Assembly (NCBI GenBank): GCA_947448525.1
Contig: CANFNV010000004.1
Span: 62,001-126,000 of the forward strand
DNA from: Flavobacteriaceae bacterium
GTDB taxonomy: Bacteria > Bacteroidota > Bacteroidia > Flavobacteriales > Flavobacteriaceae
Direction of reading: 5' to 3'
DNA: 64,000 bases
Positions 9,583 to 19,570 of this stretch are shown one piece after another. The notes below the pieces were generated by a model that ran no database searches, was not told where the DNA came from, and worked only from the letters and a program-made list of their open reading frames with translations. Within the stretch, counting starts at the first letter, position 1. The number at the start of each line of letters is the position of its first letter. Made by a program: the position numbers and the translations under genes.

Positions 9583-11130
9583 ATGAAAAAAATATTATTT
9601 TTTGTATTATTCATTGGATTAAATCAACTGGCAAAAGGTCAGATTGTTTTTCAAGAAAATTGGGATGGAATTGGGCCTGGTATTTCAGGATGGACTTTAT
9701 ATGATCAAGATGGTTTAACACCTAATGCAGGTGTTAGCTTTGTTAATGCTGCTTGGATTTCTACAAATGAAGATTTTGATAATAAAGTAGCAATGAGTAC
9801 TTCTTGGTATACTGCTCCAGGTACTTCTAATGATTGGTTGGTTTCACCTGCAATAATTTTGCCTTCAGGAAGCAATACCTTATATTTTGATGCAAAAGGA
9901 TATGACCCAACTTATTTAGACTCCTACAATGTTTTAGTATCTACCACTGATAATGCTGTTGCTAGTTTTGCACCACTTTTTACACAAGGAGATGGAATTA
10001 CAGGATCATCTGGTGAAAATCCAGCTTGGACTAGAAGAAGCATAGATTTATCTGCTTATGCAGGTCAAACAATTTACATTGCATTCCAAAATTTTTCAAC
10101 AGACATGTTTTTATTATCGATAGATAACATATCTGTTGTAAATAATAATACTTGTGTTGGTGTAACCAGAGATTTATATGACTCTGCTAATACATTGACA
10201 TCTGCTACAATTAATTGGACAGCAATACCAGGAGTTTCAAGCTATGATATTGCTTTTGGTGCAGTAGGTTTTACTCCTTCATTAACCTATACATCTGCAA
10301 CTAATTCTTATAATGTAACAGGATTAACTGCAAACTCTAGATATCAATATTATGTACGAAATAGTTGTGGAAGTCAATGGATTGGACCATTTTCTTTATT
10401 TACATCTAAAAACTTACCTTATGCATATGGTTTTGATAATGCCTCTGGTTATAATGTTGATGGTTGGAGTGGATCCTGGTCAACTGGAACGACTGCATCA
10501 CAAACTCAAGCTGGAACACAATATATATTTTCAAATTCAAGTACAACTGCTGCTACAAATAGATCAATTTATTCAAGACCTATTAATTTACAAGCAGGAG
10601 AACAAGTTACGGTTAGTTTTTACCATAAAGAAGGAAGTACTACAGCAAATAGATCTTTGAAATTAGAAGTTTTCCCAGAAAGTAATCCTACAAATAGTAC
10701 TTCTTTATTTTCTAATACAACTTTGCATTTAACTACTTATACACAAGTCACTGCTAGTGTATATACTGCGCCTGCTTCAGGAACTTATTATTTTAAATTT
10801 ACTGATTTTTCAGCTGCAACAACTACAACACAATCTATGAGAGTTGATACAGTTAATTTTACTTCTTCTCTAGGAACAGACCAATTTTTGTCTGAAAAAT
10901 TTGCACTTTTCCCAAATCCTTCTAAAGATATTATTAATGTTTTAAGCAGTATTGATGCAAGTATTTCCAATATTCAAATTACAGACTTGAATGGTAGAAT
11001 TGTAAAAAATGTCAATTTCTCAGACTTATCAGAAGTTCAAGTTTCTGTTACAGATTTAGCTCAAGGTGTTTACACTATGAAAATAGTTTCTGATAAAGGA
11101 ATTGTGACTAAAAAAGTAATAAAAGAATAA
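9583..11130 (+). CDS. choice-of-anchor J / FN3 protein with T9SS type A sorting domain
   Basis: A 515-residue secreted protein. Order: signal peptide ending LAKGQ; a cleaved-adhesin (choice-of-anchor J) domain at ~20-185 with FQENWDG, DWLVSPAI, GYDPTYLDSY and FLLSIDNISV; a fibronectin type III module at ~190-275; a second beta-rich domain at ~280-425; and a T9SS tail from ~435 (FALFPNPSKD ... KKVIKE). The tail is nearly the same as that of the gene before it. Such proteins are surface-exposed and bind polymers or other cells. No catalytic motif was found. Confidence 0.87.
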   Translation: MKKILFFVLFIGLNQLAKGQIVFQENWDGIGPGISGWTLYDQDGLTPNAGVSFVNAAWISTNEDFDNKVAMSTSWYTAPGTSNDWLVSPAIILPSGSNTLYFDAKGYDPTYLDSYNVLVSTTDNAVASFAPLFTQGDGITGSSGENPAWTRRSIDLSAYAGQTIYIAFQNFSTDMFLLSIDNISVVNNNTCVGVTRDLYDSANTLTSATINWTAIPGVSSYDIAFGAVGFTPSLTYTSATNSYNVTGLTANSRYQYYVRNSCGSQWIGPFSLFTSKNLPYAYGFDNASGYNVDGWSGSWSTGTTASQTQAGTQYIFSNSSTTAATNRSIYSRPINLQAGEQVTVSFYHKEGSTTANRSLKLEVFPESNPTNSTSLFSNTTLHLTTYTQVTASVYTAPASGTYYFKFTDFSAATTTTQSMRVDTVNFTSSLGTDQFLSEKFALFPNPSKDIINVLSSIDASISNIQITDLNGRIVKNVNFSDLSEVQVSVTDLAQGVYTMKIVSDKGIVTKKVIKE

Positions 11131-11186
11131 TTTATTCTAATAAATTTTTAATTTATAATTAAATTAGAGATTTTAATTAAAATTAA

Positions 11187-11217
11187 ATGAGCCCAATATT
11201 ATTGGGCTCATTTTTTT
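11187..11217 (+). terminator. Rho-independent terminator
   Basis: A strong hairpin, TGAGCCCAATA / TATTGGGCTCA, followed by seven T. It ends the T9SS gene pair. Confidence 0.9.
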
Positions 11218-11293
11218 ATAAATTACGAATTAAATATTAAAGCATCATTTAAAATGTTCTTTAAAGATAACGTCGGTTAATAGAGTTATTTAT

Positions 11294-11301
11294 TATATTT
11301 G
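11294..11301 (+). promoter_or_regulatory. -7 box upstream of fabG
   Basis: TATATTTG fits TAnnTTTG, 25 bp before the fabG ATG. Confidence 0.5.
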
Positions 11302-11326
11302 TGCGTAATAAATAAAGATTTTAAAA

Positions 11327-12073
11327 ATGAAATTACTTCAAGATAAAGTGGCAATAATAACTGGTGCGAGCCGCGGAATTGGTAGCGGAATAGCAAAAGT
11401 TTTTGCGCAACACGGAGCTAACGTAGCTTTCACTTATAGTTCATCTGTAGAATCCGCTTTGGTTTTAGAACAGGAATTAAACGCTTTAGGTATTAAAGCT
11501 AAAGGTTATAAATCAAATGCTGCAAATTTTAATGAAGCTCAAAAATTAGTGGATGATGTGATGGTAGATTTTGGAAATGTAGATATTTTAATTAATAATG
11601 CCGGTATTACTAAAGACAATTTGTTGATGCGAATGAGCGAAGAAGATTTTGATAAAGTTATAGAAATAAACTTGAAATCTGTTTTCAATATGACTAAAGC
11701 TGTACAAAAAATAATGTTGAAAAATCGTAATGGTTCCATTGTAAATATGAGTAGTGTTGTTGGGGTGAAAGGTAATGCTGGTCAAGCCAATTATGCTGCA
11801 TCAAAAGCTGGAATGATAGGGTTTACAAAATCGGTTGCTTTAGAATTAGGTTCTAGAAATATTCGTTGCAATGCTATTGCCCCTGGATTTATTGAAACTG
11901 AAATGACTGAAAAACTTAAAGAAGAGGTTGTACAAGGTTGGCGGGATTCTATTCCTTTAAAAAGAGGAGGAACTCCTGAAGATGTTGCTAACGCTTGTCT
12001 TTTCTTTGCTTCAGACATGAGTGCTTATGTTTCCGGTCAAGTGTTGAATGTTTGTGGCGGAATGTTAACCTAA
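11327..12073 (+). CDS. fabG: 3-oxoacyl-[ACP] reductase
   Basis: A 248-residue classical short-chain dehydrogenase. The cofactor loop TGASRGIG is at ~13-20, NNAG at ~90, the catalytic Ser at ~142-143, and YAASK with Tyr156 and Lys160. The C-terminus GQVLNVCGGML is typical of FabG. It reduces 3-oxoacyl-ACP with NADPH in fatty-acid elongation. It stands alone here rather than in a fab cluster, so a more specialised SDR role is possible, but the match to FabG is close. Confidence 0.88.
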   Translation: MKLLQDKVAIITGASRGIGSGIAKVFAQHGANVAFTYSSSVESALVLEQELNALGIKAKGYKSNAANFNEAQKLVDDVMVDFGNVDILINNAGITKDNLLMRMSEEDFDKVIEINLKSVFNMTKAVQKIMLKNRNGSIVNMSSVVGVKGNAGQANYAASKAGMIGFTKSVALELGSRNIRCNAIAPGFIETEMTEKLKEEVVQGWRDSIPLKRGGTPEDVANACLFFASDMSAYVSGQVLNVCGGMLT

Positions 12074-12102
12074 AAATTAACAATAAAATTTTAAAATAAT
12101 TT

Positions 12103-14130
12103 ATGACAGCAAACTCTTTTGTGTTGATTTTTATTTCTTTAGGAATAGCGTTTGCTTTATCTTATTTCCAATATTATTACAAAGCTAAAAATAGATCAAA
12201 AACGATTTTATTTTTAGCTTTTTTACGTTTTTTATCGGTATTTGGATTGTTATTATTAATGATTAATCCAGTAGTTAGTAGTAGTACTTTTGAAACTATA
12301 AAAACACCATTGCCAATTGTAGTTGATAATTCGAGTTCTATTATAGATTTAAAAGCGAAGGAATCTGTACTGAAAGTTTATGAAAAACTAACTTCTAATT
12401 CCGATTTAAAAAGTAAGTTTGATATTCAAACCTATAGCTTTGATTCCGAATTTCAATCCGCAGAAACTTTTGATTTTAAAGGAAGTCAAACGAATATTGA
12501 TGCTGTTGCACAAAATTTAAAAAATAGTAATAAAAATTTAAAATATCCAACGGTTTTAATTACGGATGGAAATCAAACCTCTGGTGCTGATTATGTTTTT
12601 AGTTTTGATGCAGATAATAAGGTATATCCTATTGCTGTTGGAGACACCACAACCTATTTAGATTTAAAAATTAATCAAATCAATGTAAATAAATATGCCT
12701 TTCACAAAAACAAATTTCCTGTAGAAGTCTTTTTGCTCTATGAAGGAACAAAATCGATCACGGCAAATTTTTCAATCTCTCAAGGGAATACTATTTTAAC
12801 CAAAGAAACAGTTTCCTTTTCCTCGTCCAAAAAATCCGCGGTTATTAATGTATTATTGCCAGCTGATAAAACAGGATTGCAACTATACAATGCAAAGCTA
12901 ACATCCTCTGAAACTGAAAAAAACTCCTATAACAATACCAAAAAATTTGCTGTTGAAGTAATTGATCAAAAAACAGAAGTTGCTATTATTTCAGCCATAA
13001 ATCATCCAGATTTAAGTGCTTTAAAGCGAAGTATTGAAGCTAATGCTCAGCGAAAAGTAACCATCTTTAAACCCAATCAAATCAATTCGTTGAACAATTT
13101 CAATGTACTGATTTTATACCAACCTAACGCTTCGTTTAAACCGGTATTCGATGCTAATAAAAACTTGAATATTAATTCTTGGATTATAACGGGTAACGAT
13201 ACTGATTTTGGATTTTTAAACCAACATCAAAGTCAATTTGATTTTAAAATGTCTTCTCAAAAAGAAGATTATTTAGCTAATTTTAGTTCTGATTTTAATT
13301 TATTTGCTATCGATAATATTGGATTTGAAAACTTCCCGCCATTAGAAAATACGTTTGGAACCATCACCAATAAAGGAAATGTTTCTGTATTGTTGTCGTC
13401 TAGAATTAGAAATGTAGATACAAATGCACCCCTTTTTGCTTTTACTGACAATCAAGGCAAGCGAAGCGCTTACTTATTGGGCGAAAATATTTGGAAATGG
13501 CGTGCTCAAAGTTATGTTGATAAAAAATCATTTGAGCAATTTGATGTTTTTATCGATAAGACAATTCAGTTTTTATCGTCAAATGATGCTAGAAAATCTC
13601 TTATTGTAAATCACGAACGGTTTTATAATTCTGGTGATGCATTAGAAATTACCGCTCAATATTTTAATAAAAATTACGAATTTGATGAAAAAGCTCGCTT
13701 ATCAATTGCTGTTACCAATACTAAAACCAAAAAAGTAAAACGGTATGATTTATTAAAAACAACCAATAGTTTTAAAGTAAACTTAGATGGACTAAATGCC
13801 GGAAGTTATACATTTACAGTTAAAGAATTGAATTCAAATGCTAGTTATTCAAATGTTTTTGAAATTTTGGATTTTGATATTGAAAAGCAATTTGTAAATC
13901 CAGATATGGTTAAATTGAATCAATTGGCTAATCAAACAAAAGGAGTTGTTTCTGTACCGAATCAAACGGATAACTTGATTAAAATACTTATAGAGAATCA
14001 AGATTATAAAGCAATTCAAAAAGAAGTTGCTAAGAAAACACCTTTGATTGATTGGTATTGGTTGTTGGTTTTTATAGCAATTTTTCTTGCTTCCGAGTGG
14101 TTCATTAGAAAATATAATGGATTGTTATAG
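12103..14130 (+). CDS. membrane-anchored VWA-like protein
   Basis: A 675-residue protein with two N-terminal membrane segments (~5-22 and ~35-55), a large periplasmic part, and one C-terminal membrane segment (WYWLLVFIAIFLASEW). Residues ~75-190 show a von Willebrand A core: VVDNSSSI matches the MIDAS DxSxS, and LITDGNQ gives the second metal-site Asp. The rest is beta-rich, perhaps Ig-like. It looks like the large unnamed proteins that accompany Bat/MoxR aerotolerance systems in Bacteroidota, but no moxR or bat gene is adjacent. It starts 29 bp after fabG. Function is unknown. Confidence 0.75.
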   Translation: MTANSFVLIFISLGIAFALSYFQYYYKAKNRSKTILFLAFLRFLSVFGLLLLMINPVVSSSTFETIKTPLPIVVDNSSSIIDLKAKESVLKVYEKLTSNSDLKSKFDIQTYSFDSEFQSAETFDFKGSQTNIDAVAQNLKNSNKNLKYPTVLITDGNQTSGADYVFSFDADNKVYPIAVGDTTTYLDLKINQINVNKYAFHKNKFPVEVFLLYEGTKSITANFSISQGNTILTKETVSFSSSKKSAVINVLLPADKTGLQLYNAKLTSSETEKNSYNNTKKFAVEVIDQKTEVAIISAINHPDLSALKRSIEANAQRKVTIFKPNQINSLNNFNVLILYQPNASFKPVFDANKNLNINSWIITGNDTDFGFLNQHQSQFDFKMSSQKEDYLANFSSDFNLFAIDNIGFENFPPLENTFGTITNKGNVSVLLSSRIRNVDTNAPLFAFTDNQGKRSAYLLGENIWKWRAQSYVDKKSFEQFDVFIDKTIQFLSSNDARKSLIVNHERFYNSGDALEITAQYFNKNYEFDEKARLSIAVTNTKTKKVKRYDLLKTTNSFKVNLDGLNAGSYTFTVKELNSNASYSNVFEILDFDIEKQFVNPDMVKLNQLANQTKGVVSVPNQTDNLIKILIENQDYKAIQKEVAKKTPLIDWYWLLVFIAIFLASEWFIRKYNGLL

Positions 14131-14291
14131 TAACTTATTTGGCTTTCTTTATCTATTGTTTTAAAATACCTATTCTATAAATTAAGGGTAACTTAAGTAT
14201 ATTTACTCCAAAATAAATTAAGTTTGAATTAGAAATTCTGAATTATTGCATTTTGAATTTAAATAGTAATACATCATTAAATAATTATTGA

Positions 14292-14954
14292 ATGAAAATA
14301 TTAATTATTGAAGACGAAAAAGGAATTTCGAATTTCTTAAAACAAGGTTTGGAAGAAGAAGGGTATGAAGTTATGATCGCTTCCGATGGATTAAGTGGAT
14401 TAGAATTGGCAATGAAAAATGCACCAGATTTAATTTTATTGGATTGGATGCTTCCTAAATTATCAGGTCTTGAAGTATGTCAAAAAATTAGAACGAAAGA
14501 CACAACTATTCCTATAATTTTTTTAACTGCCAAAGACACTATTCAAGAAACAATTCAAGGTTTACAAGTCGGAGCTAATGATTATATAAAAAAACCATTT
14601 AGTTTTGAAGAGCTTTTGGAACGAATAAAAATTCATTTTAGAAAAACCAAGTTTGATGAAATATTAACTTTGAATACGATAAAAATTGATCTATCAAAAC
14701 ATAAAGTATTTTCTAAAGACAAAGAAGTAGTTCTTACCCATAGAGAATTTGAATTATTAACCTTTTTAATAAAAAATAAAGGAACAGTTTGTACCAGAAC
14801 CGATATTATAGAGAAAGTTTGGAATATTTATTTTGAATACGATACGGGTGTTATTGATGTTTTTATGAATTCAATTCGAAAAAAATTAAATTTAAATAAA
14901 GACAACGATTGTATAAAAACAATTAGAGGTGTTGGATATATAGCTAATGACTAA
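14292..14954 (+). CDS. OmpR/PhoB-type response regulator
   Basis: A 220-residue two-domain regulator. The receiver domain (1-120) has the acidic pair in EDEK, the phospho-acceptor Asp51 in LILLDWML, Thr in FLTAKD and Lys in IKKPF. Residues ~130-220 are a winged-helix DNA-binding domain of the Trans_Reg_C type (LTHREFELL ... TIRGVGY). The sensor kinase follows 6 bp later. No clear target gene lies next to the pair, so the signal is unknown. Confidence 0.93.
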   Translation: MKILIIEDEKGISNFLKQGLEEEGYEVMIASDGLSGLELAMKNAPDLILLDWMLPKLSGLEVCQKIRTKDTTIPIIFLTAKDTIQETIQGLQVGANDYIKKPFSFEELLERIKIHFRKTKFDEILTLNTIKIDLSKHKVFSKDKEVVLTHREFELLTFLIKNKGTVCTRTDIIEKVWNIYFEYDTGVIDVFMNSIRKKLNLNKDNDCIKTIRGVGYIAND

Positions 14955-14960
14955 TTTACA

Positions 14961-16346
14961 ATGAATAAATTATCTTTAAAAAATAGAATTGCTTTTTTTT
15001 ACATAATTTCAGCAGCGTTGCTGATTTTTATAGTTTTTTTTTCGATATATAATATTGTAGCATTTACAATTAATAATAAAGTAAATGAAAATATTTCTTT
15101 TGAAGTAAACGAATATAAAGAAAAAATAAAAATTGGTAAAAACAATGTTGAATTACTTGATTCTGAGGAATGGGAGCAACGAGAACATAATGAAGTTAGT
15201 GTTGCCCCAGTTTTTTTACAGATAACAAATAGTGTGGGTACTGTTTTAGAATCATCAGAAAATTTAAAGAATAAAAATCTATTATTCAACTATAAACTCC
15301 ATAATGAAAAAGTTGCCGATATTAAATTATCCGGAAAAATGGTTCGTCAAATTCAAGTTCCATTGTTTTATAAAAACAAAATAAACGGATATCTATTAGT
15401 TGCAGTTTCCATGGAAGAAGCAACTTTAATTATTAATAAATTAAGGGATATTCTATTTTTTTTATTTCCATTAGTACTGATATTATTGTTTTTTTTAGCA
15501 CAATTTATTGCGGGTAGAAGTATGTTGCCGATAAATACAATTATAGCGACTTCAAATACAATTACTGATGATAATTTAAAAGCACGAATTCCTTTGCCTA
15601 AAAATAAAGATGAGCTTTTTATTCTCTCCGAAACAATTAATAATTTATTGGACAGAATTGAAAATACGATTGAAAGAGAAAAACAATTTACCTCAGATGC
15701 TTCTCACGAACTAAGAACGCCTTTAGCAATTATTAAAGGAACCTTAGAAGTTTTAATTAGAAAACCTAGAAATAATGAAGAATACAAAGAAAAAATTAAT
15801 TTTTGTATCTCTGAAGTCGATAGAATAAACAACTTAGTAGATCAATTATTGCTTTTAGCACGTTTTGAAAATCAAAAAATGACTTTAAACAGTGTACCTG
15901 TTAATATTAATGAGTGCGTTTTAGAGATAATAAATAGGTTTAAAAATAAAGCAATGTCTAAAAATATAAATGTAGTAATGCAATTTCCAAATGAAGAGCT
16001 TTATTGTATTACAGATGGTTATTTTTTATCCATAATCTTGAATAATATAATTTCAAACGCACTAAAATATTCGCACGAAAATGGGATTGTTGAACTCTTA
16101 ATTGAGCGAATTGAAAAGAAAACAATTATTAAAATTATAGATAACGGAATTGGAATTTCAACTGAAGATTTTGATAAGGTGTTTGATTCGTTTTATAGAA
16201 CTAAAATTTCAACAAATTATCCAGAAATTAAAGGTGTTGGACTAGGATTATCAATTACAAAGCGTTTGTGTGATATTTTATCTATAGATATAGCTATTTC
16301 AAGTATTGAAAATAAAGGAACAACTTTAGAATTAAGTATTTTTTAG
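14961..16346 (+). CDS. sensor histidine kinase
   Basis: A 461-residue membrane kinase. Two transmembrane segments (~10-35 and ~160-185) enclose a ~120-residue periplasmic sensor region. A HAMP linker (MLPINTIIATSNTI) follows, then the phospho-acceptor block ASHELRTPLAIIKG (His ~249), and a HATPase domain with the N box (IILNNIISNALKYS), DNGIGIS and GVGLGLSI. The layout is that of CusS/QseC-like kinases. Partner of the regulator directly upstream. No metal-binding motif stands out in the sensor region. Confidence 0.92.
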   Translation: MNKLSLKNRIAFFYIISAALLIFIVFFSIYNIVAFTINNKVNENISFEVNEYKEKIKIGKNNVELLDSEEWEQREHNEVSVAPVFLQITNSVGTVLESSENLKNKNLLFNYKLHNEKVADIKLSGKMVRQIQVPLFYKNKINGYLLVAVSMEEATLIINKLRDILFFLFPLVLILLFFLAQFIAGRSMLPINTIIATSNTITDDNLKARIPLPKNKDELFILSETINNLLDRIENTIEREKQFTSDASHELRTPLAIIKGTLEVLIRKPRNNEEYKEKINFCISEVDRINNLVDQLLLLARFENQKMTLNSVPVNINECVLEIINRFKNKAMSKNINVVMQFPNEELYCITDGYFLSIILNNIISNALKYSHENGIVELLIERIEKKTIIKIIDNGIGISTEDFDKVFDSFYRTKISTNYPEIKGVGLGLSITKRLCDILSIDIAISSIENKGTTLELSIF

Positions 16347-16561
16347 AAAATAAACTATAATTAATCCATAAATTCTTTATAATATATAAGGAATATATAT
16401 TGAATTACATCCACTCGTTTTAATTGAAGTAATGGCATACCAAAATCAATCTGTTTAAAATGTACTACCAATAATTATTCTACAGAGTTTCAAAAATCTG
16501 AAAATAAATGCATAAACAAAAAATAGGAAGCTAATTACTTTTCACTTTTCACTTTTTTAAC

Positions 16562-16569
16562 TATATTTG
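16562..16569 (+). promoter_or_regulatory. -7 box upstream of guaB
   Basis: TATATTTG fits TAnnTTTG, about 52 bp before the guaB ATG. The 275-bp gap after the histidine kinase holds no other clear feature. Confidence 0.5.
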
Positions 16570-16621
16570 CTCGCAATTTAACTACAATCTGAATCAAGTT
16601 CAGCACTAACTACAAATTGCA

Positions 16622-18094
16622 ATGAAAGCACACATTTCTAAAATCGTTGGCGAAGGTCTTACTTACGACGATGTATTGCTAATTCCTAATTATTCCGAAG
16701 TTTTACCAAGAGAAGTCAATATTCAATCGAAAATATCTAGAAATATTTCGTTGAATGTTCCTGTTGTTTCTGCCGCTATGGATACCGTAACCGAAAGTGC
16801 AATGGCTATTGCTATGGCTCAAGAAGGCGGGATTGGTGTCTTACACAAAAACATGACTATTGAGCAACAAGCAGCTAAAGTCAGAAAGGTAAAACGTGCA
16901 GAAGCCGGAATGATTATCGATCCAGTTACGTTACCTTTATATTCAACTGTGGGTGATGCTAAAATATTGATGAAAGAACACGGAATTGGTGGGATTCCAG
17001 TAGTTGATGAAAACAGAATTTTAAAAGGAATTGTTACTAACAGAGACTTACGTTTTGAGAAAATAAATTCGCGTTCTATTTTAGAAGTAATGACCTCAGA
17101 ATCTCTAGTTACTGCTGCAGAAGGAACCACTTTGCAAGAAGCAGAAGGGATCTTGCAACAAAATAAAATTGAAAAACTACCTGTTGTGGATGCCAATTAT
17201 AAATTAGTTGGATTAATAACGTTTAGAGATATTACCAAATTGACACAAAAACCTATTGCCAATAAGGATCAATTTGGTCGTCTTCGAGTAGCTGCGGCAC
17301 TAGGAGTTACAGCTGACGCGTTAGAAAGAGCCACGGCTTTAGTAAATGCAGGTGTTGATGCTGTAATTATTGATACGGCACACGGGCACACGAAAGGGGT
17401 GGTTGATGTATTGAAATTGGTCAAAGCTCAGTTCCCAAATCTTGATGTGATTGTTGGAAATATCGCAACGGCAGAAGCGGCTTTATATTTGGTAGAAAAT
17501 GGAGCTGATGGAGTAAAAGTAGGAATTGGGCCTGGTTCAATTTGTACTACACGAGTGGTTGCCGGAGTTGGATTTCCACAATTTTCAGCTATTTTAGAAG
17601 TGGCTGCAGCATTACGCGGTTCTGGTGTGCCAGTTATTGCCGATGGAGGAATTCGATATACTGGAGATATTCCGAAAGCGATTGCAGCAGGAGCCGATTG
17701 TGTGATGTTGGGGTCATTACTTGCAGGAACAAAAGAATCGCCAGGAGAAACCATTATTTTTGAGGGTAGAAAATTCAAGTCCTATCGTGGAATGGGCTCT
17801 GTTGAAGCCATGCAAGAAGGATCTAAAGACCGTTACTTTCAAGATGTAGAAGACGATATTAAAAAATTAGTACCGGAAGGCATTGTGGGGCGTGTGCCTT
17901 ATAAAGGTGAGTTGAACGAAAGCATGCAACAATTTATTGGTGGGTTGCGCGCCGGAATGGGTTACTGTGGTGCTAAAGATATTCCAACACTACAAGAAAC
18001 GGGTCGCTTTGTTAGAATTACCACTAGTGGCATTGGAGAAAGTCACCCTCATAATGTAACCATTACCAAAGAAGCTCCAAATTATTCGAGATAG
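16622..18094 (+). CDS. guaB: inosine-5'-monophosphate dehydrogenase
   Basis: A 490-residue IMPDH. The barrel begins with [13 protein letters not shown]. Two CBS domains are inserted at ~95-205 (MIIDPVTL ... [11 protein letters not shown]), followed by the NAD site and the catalytic loop GPGSICTTR (Cys ~306), [18 protein letters not shown] and the flap with the Arg-Tyr pair. It oxidises IMP to XMP with NAD, the rate-setting step of guanine nucleotide synthesis. It marks the left border of the accessory island and faces it convergently. Confidence 0.97.
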   Translation: MKAHISKIVGEGLTYDDVLLIPNYSEVLPREVNIQSKISRNISLNVPVVSAAMDTVTESAMAIAMAQEGGIGVLHKNMTIEQQAAKVRKVKRAEAGMIIDPVTLPLYSTVGDAKILMKEHGIGGIPVVDENRILKGIVTNRDLRFEKINSRSILEVMTSESLVTAAEGTTLQEAEGILQQNKIEKLPVVDANYKLVGLITFRDITKLTQKPIANKDQFGRLRVAAALGVTADALERATALVNAGVDAVIIDTAHGHTKGVVDVLKLVKAQFPNLDVIVGNIATAEAALYLVENGADGVKVGIGPGSICTTRVVAGVGFPQFSAILEVAAALRGSGVPVIADGGIRYTGDIPKAIAAGADCVMLGSLLAGTKESPGETIIFEGRKFKSYRGMGSVEAMQEGSKDRYFQDVEDDIKKLVPEGIVGRVPYKGELNESMQQFIGGLRAGMGYCGAKDIPTLQETGRFVRITTSGIGESHPHNVTITKEAPNYSR

Positions 18095-18113
18095 GCTTTT
18101 AACCACAAAGACA

Positions 18114-18401
18114 CTATAAAAGCATAAACAAAATAGTTCCGATACATATTAGTATGGTATAGATATAAAGGGATCTTACCGCAATTTTTTCTTTTACCAA
18201 CATTCTAAGAGAAATTATTGGAAGTACAAATAAAAACACAAGAACGGGAAGCCACAACATTTCAAAGATCGCACCTACAAAAGCAAAATTATATACATTT
18301 ATAACATGTTCTAACCAACAGAATCCAGATGCGATAATGCTCAAAATAAAAATAAGTGTACTAGTTTTTGAATTTTTGTAAGGAGTTAAATACGCTTTCA
18401 T
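18114..18401 (-). CDS. small membrane protein, unknown
   Basis: A 95-residue protein with three strongly hydrophobic segments (~15-35, ~40-65, ~75-95) and a basic loop VKEKIAVRS. It is convergent with guaB, 19 bp away. No family recognised. It shares the orientation of the genes in the adjacent island but has no palindromic site on either side, so it may be an old resident rather than a cassette. Confidence 0.6.
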   Translation of the reverse strand: MKAYLTPYKNSKTSTLIFILSIIASGFCWLEHVINVYNFAFVGAIFEMLWLPVLVFLFVLPIISLRMLVKEKIAVRSLYIYTILICIGTILFMLL

Positions 18402-18467
18402 AAGTCATGAATTAATTCGTAAATTGAGTTTTTCATAAGAACTCTTTGAGGTGGAATCAAAAAAAAC

Positions 18468-18929
18468 TTAATTGTTCAGTAAAACAAATAATATAGCACG
18501 AGAAATTACTCCTTCAGTGACTGCTGCGAGTTTTCCTTTATAATTGCCGTCTGCAAAATAAATTTTGTCTCCTTCTTTTACAAATGCAAGTTTTCCTTTG
18601 TAGTTTCCATCTGCATAATAGGCTTTATCACCTTCTAAAACCATATAAAGTTTTCCTTTGTAATTGCCTTCTGAATTAAAAATTTTATCACCATCAAACA
18701 CAACTGCTAATTTTCCCTTATAATTTCCATCGGCATAAAATAACTTATCTCCCTCACTTACAAATGCGAGTTGTCCTTTGTAATTGCCATCAGCATAATG
18801 AATTTTAGGTCCTTCAATTACATATTTTAATTTGCCTTTGTAATTACCATCAGCGGAAAAAATTTTAGTTTGAGCATTTGTGAGTCCAAAAGTCATTAAA
18901 ATTGTTACTATTAAAAGAAATTGTTTCAT
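18468..18929 (-). CDS. secreted 20-residue-repeat protein (DGNYKG repeats)
   Basis: A 153-residue protein with signal peptide MKQFLLIVTILMTFGLTNAQ, then six repeats of about 20 residues of the form ADGNYKGKLxxVxEGDKIxY. The repeat resembles MORN motifs and small beta-repeat proteins of Bacteroidota that form closed beta wheels. Each unit probably makes two strands joined by the GNYKG turn. The last unit ends in a hydrophobic tail rather than a full repeat. The leader DNA and signal peptide resemble those of the gene starting at 19992. It is the last island gene with a recognisable site upstream. Function is unknown. Confidence 0.75.
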   Translation of the reverse strand: MKQFLLIVTILMTFGLTNAQTKIFSADGNYKGKLKYVIEGPKIHYADGNYKGQLAFVSEGDKLFYADGNYKGKLAVVFDGDKIFNSEGNYKGKLYMVLEGDKAYYADGNYKGKLAFVKEGDKIYFADGNYKGKLAAVTEGVISRAILFVLLNN

Positions 18930-18974
18930 TTTTTTTAAATTTTGTTTCTATTCTCTGACTTTTCGGAATAATTA
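18930..18974 (-). promoter_or_regulatory. leader block shared with the gene at 19992
   Basis: On the minus strand it contains ATTCCGAAAAGTCAGAGAAT, then an A-rich run up to the ATG. The leader at 19993-20037 contains the close relative ATTCCGAAAAGCCAAATGAG and the same A-rich run. It is probably a transcribed 5' leader or translation enhancer carried with the coding unit. Confidence 0.5.
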
Positions 18975-19048
18975 TAGTTTTATTGCGGTTTTAGTAACGC
19001 TAGTTTTTTATCAATTTAGGTTCACTTTCTTTGAACCACTATATTTTT

Positions 19049-19172
19049 AAAATTACGTTCCGGCGCTCGGCGAATGTGGCGATGAACCAAGACCAATTCT
19101 TTACAAATATAAACAAATGTCTTGTTCTGAAACTGCTTCTAGCAGTAGTACATTTTGTCGGTTAGTTTGTTT
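19049..19172 (-). repeat. cassette-junction site S4 (degenerate)
   Basis: On the plus strand the right-hand block ACGTTCCGGCGCTCGGCG (19055-19072) matches the inner arm ACGTTCCGCCGCTTGGCG of site S2 (20186-20203). The other end, next to the stop of the gene ending at 19173, has GGTTAG (19160-19165) instead of GTTGTRGGCA. This is a recombined or decayed member of the site family. Confidence 0.5.
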
Positions 19173-19514
19173 TTAGAACTGTTGCATTAAGTTCAAATAG
19201 TCTACACTTTTTTTCAATTGATACAAAGGTAGTTTTTCCATTAATTCTTTTGCTTTTTGTTCGTCAATATCTTTAAAAATAAGAACTGCACCGTTTTTGG
19301 ATTGTCGCAAAAATAAATGCTCTAAAAACCCTTCTGATTTCCATTGTGCAACAACTTCTTGTTCTTGTTTTATTATTTCTTGAAAATTACTTGGGATATT
19401 ATCCATATCTAAAGTTAAAATTGCTTGTATTCTGTTTTCTGTTTTTTGCATTTCTGGATGTTCCATTTTATTTGAATTAGATTGTGAATGAATTTTGTTT
19501 GAAAAGATTAACAT
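19173..19514 (-). CDS. muconolactone isomerase-like small protein
   Basis: The core (ILTLDMDNIPSNF ... EQEVVAQWKSEGFLEHLFLR ... AVLIFKDIDEQKAKELMEKLPLY) looks like the ferredoxin-like muconolactone isomerase/YciI type of small dimeric domain. There is no catabolic operon nearby, so an enzymatic role in aromatic degradation is unlikely. The start is uncertain: a TTG at 19571 lies inside site S3, ATG at 19514 gives 113 aa with a short hydrophobic stretch ending HSQ that may be a worn signal peptide, and ATG at 19466 gives 97 aa, close to the usual domain length. It is bounded by sites S3 and S4, as a cassette would be. Confidence 0.6.
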   Translation of the reverse strand: MLIFSNKIHSQSNSNKMEHPEMQKTENRIQAILTLDMDNIPSNFQEIIKQEQEVVAQWKSEGFLEHLFLRQSKNGAVLIFKDIDEQKAKELMEKLPLYQLKKSVDYLNLMQQF

Positions 19515-19570
19515 TACTGATAGCGCAAATTTGCAATCCGTACCCGCAAAAAAATCAAAAAAATATAACA

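Noticed and set aside
16819..17196. Long minus-strand open frames inside guaB
   Set aside because: Shadow frames of a strongly conserved gene.
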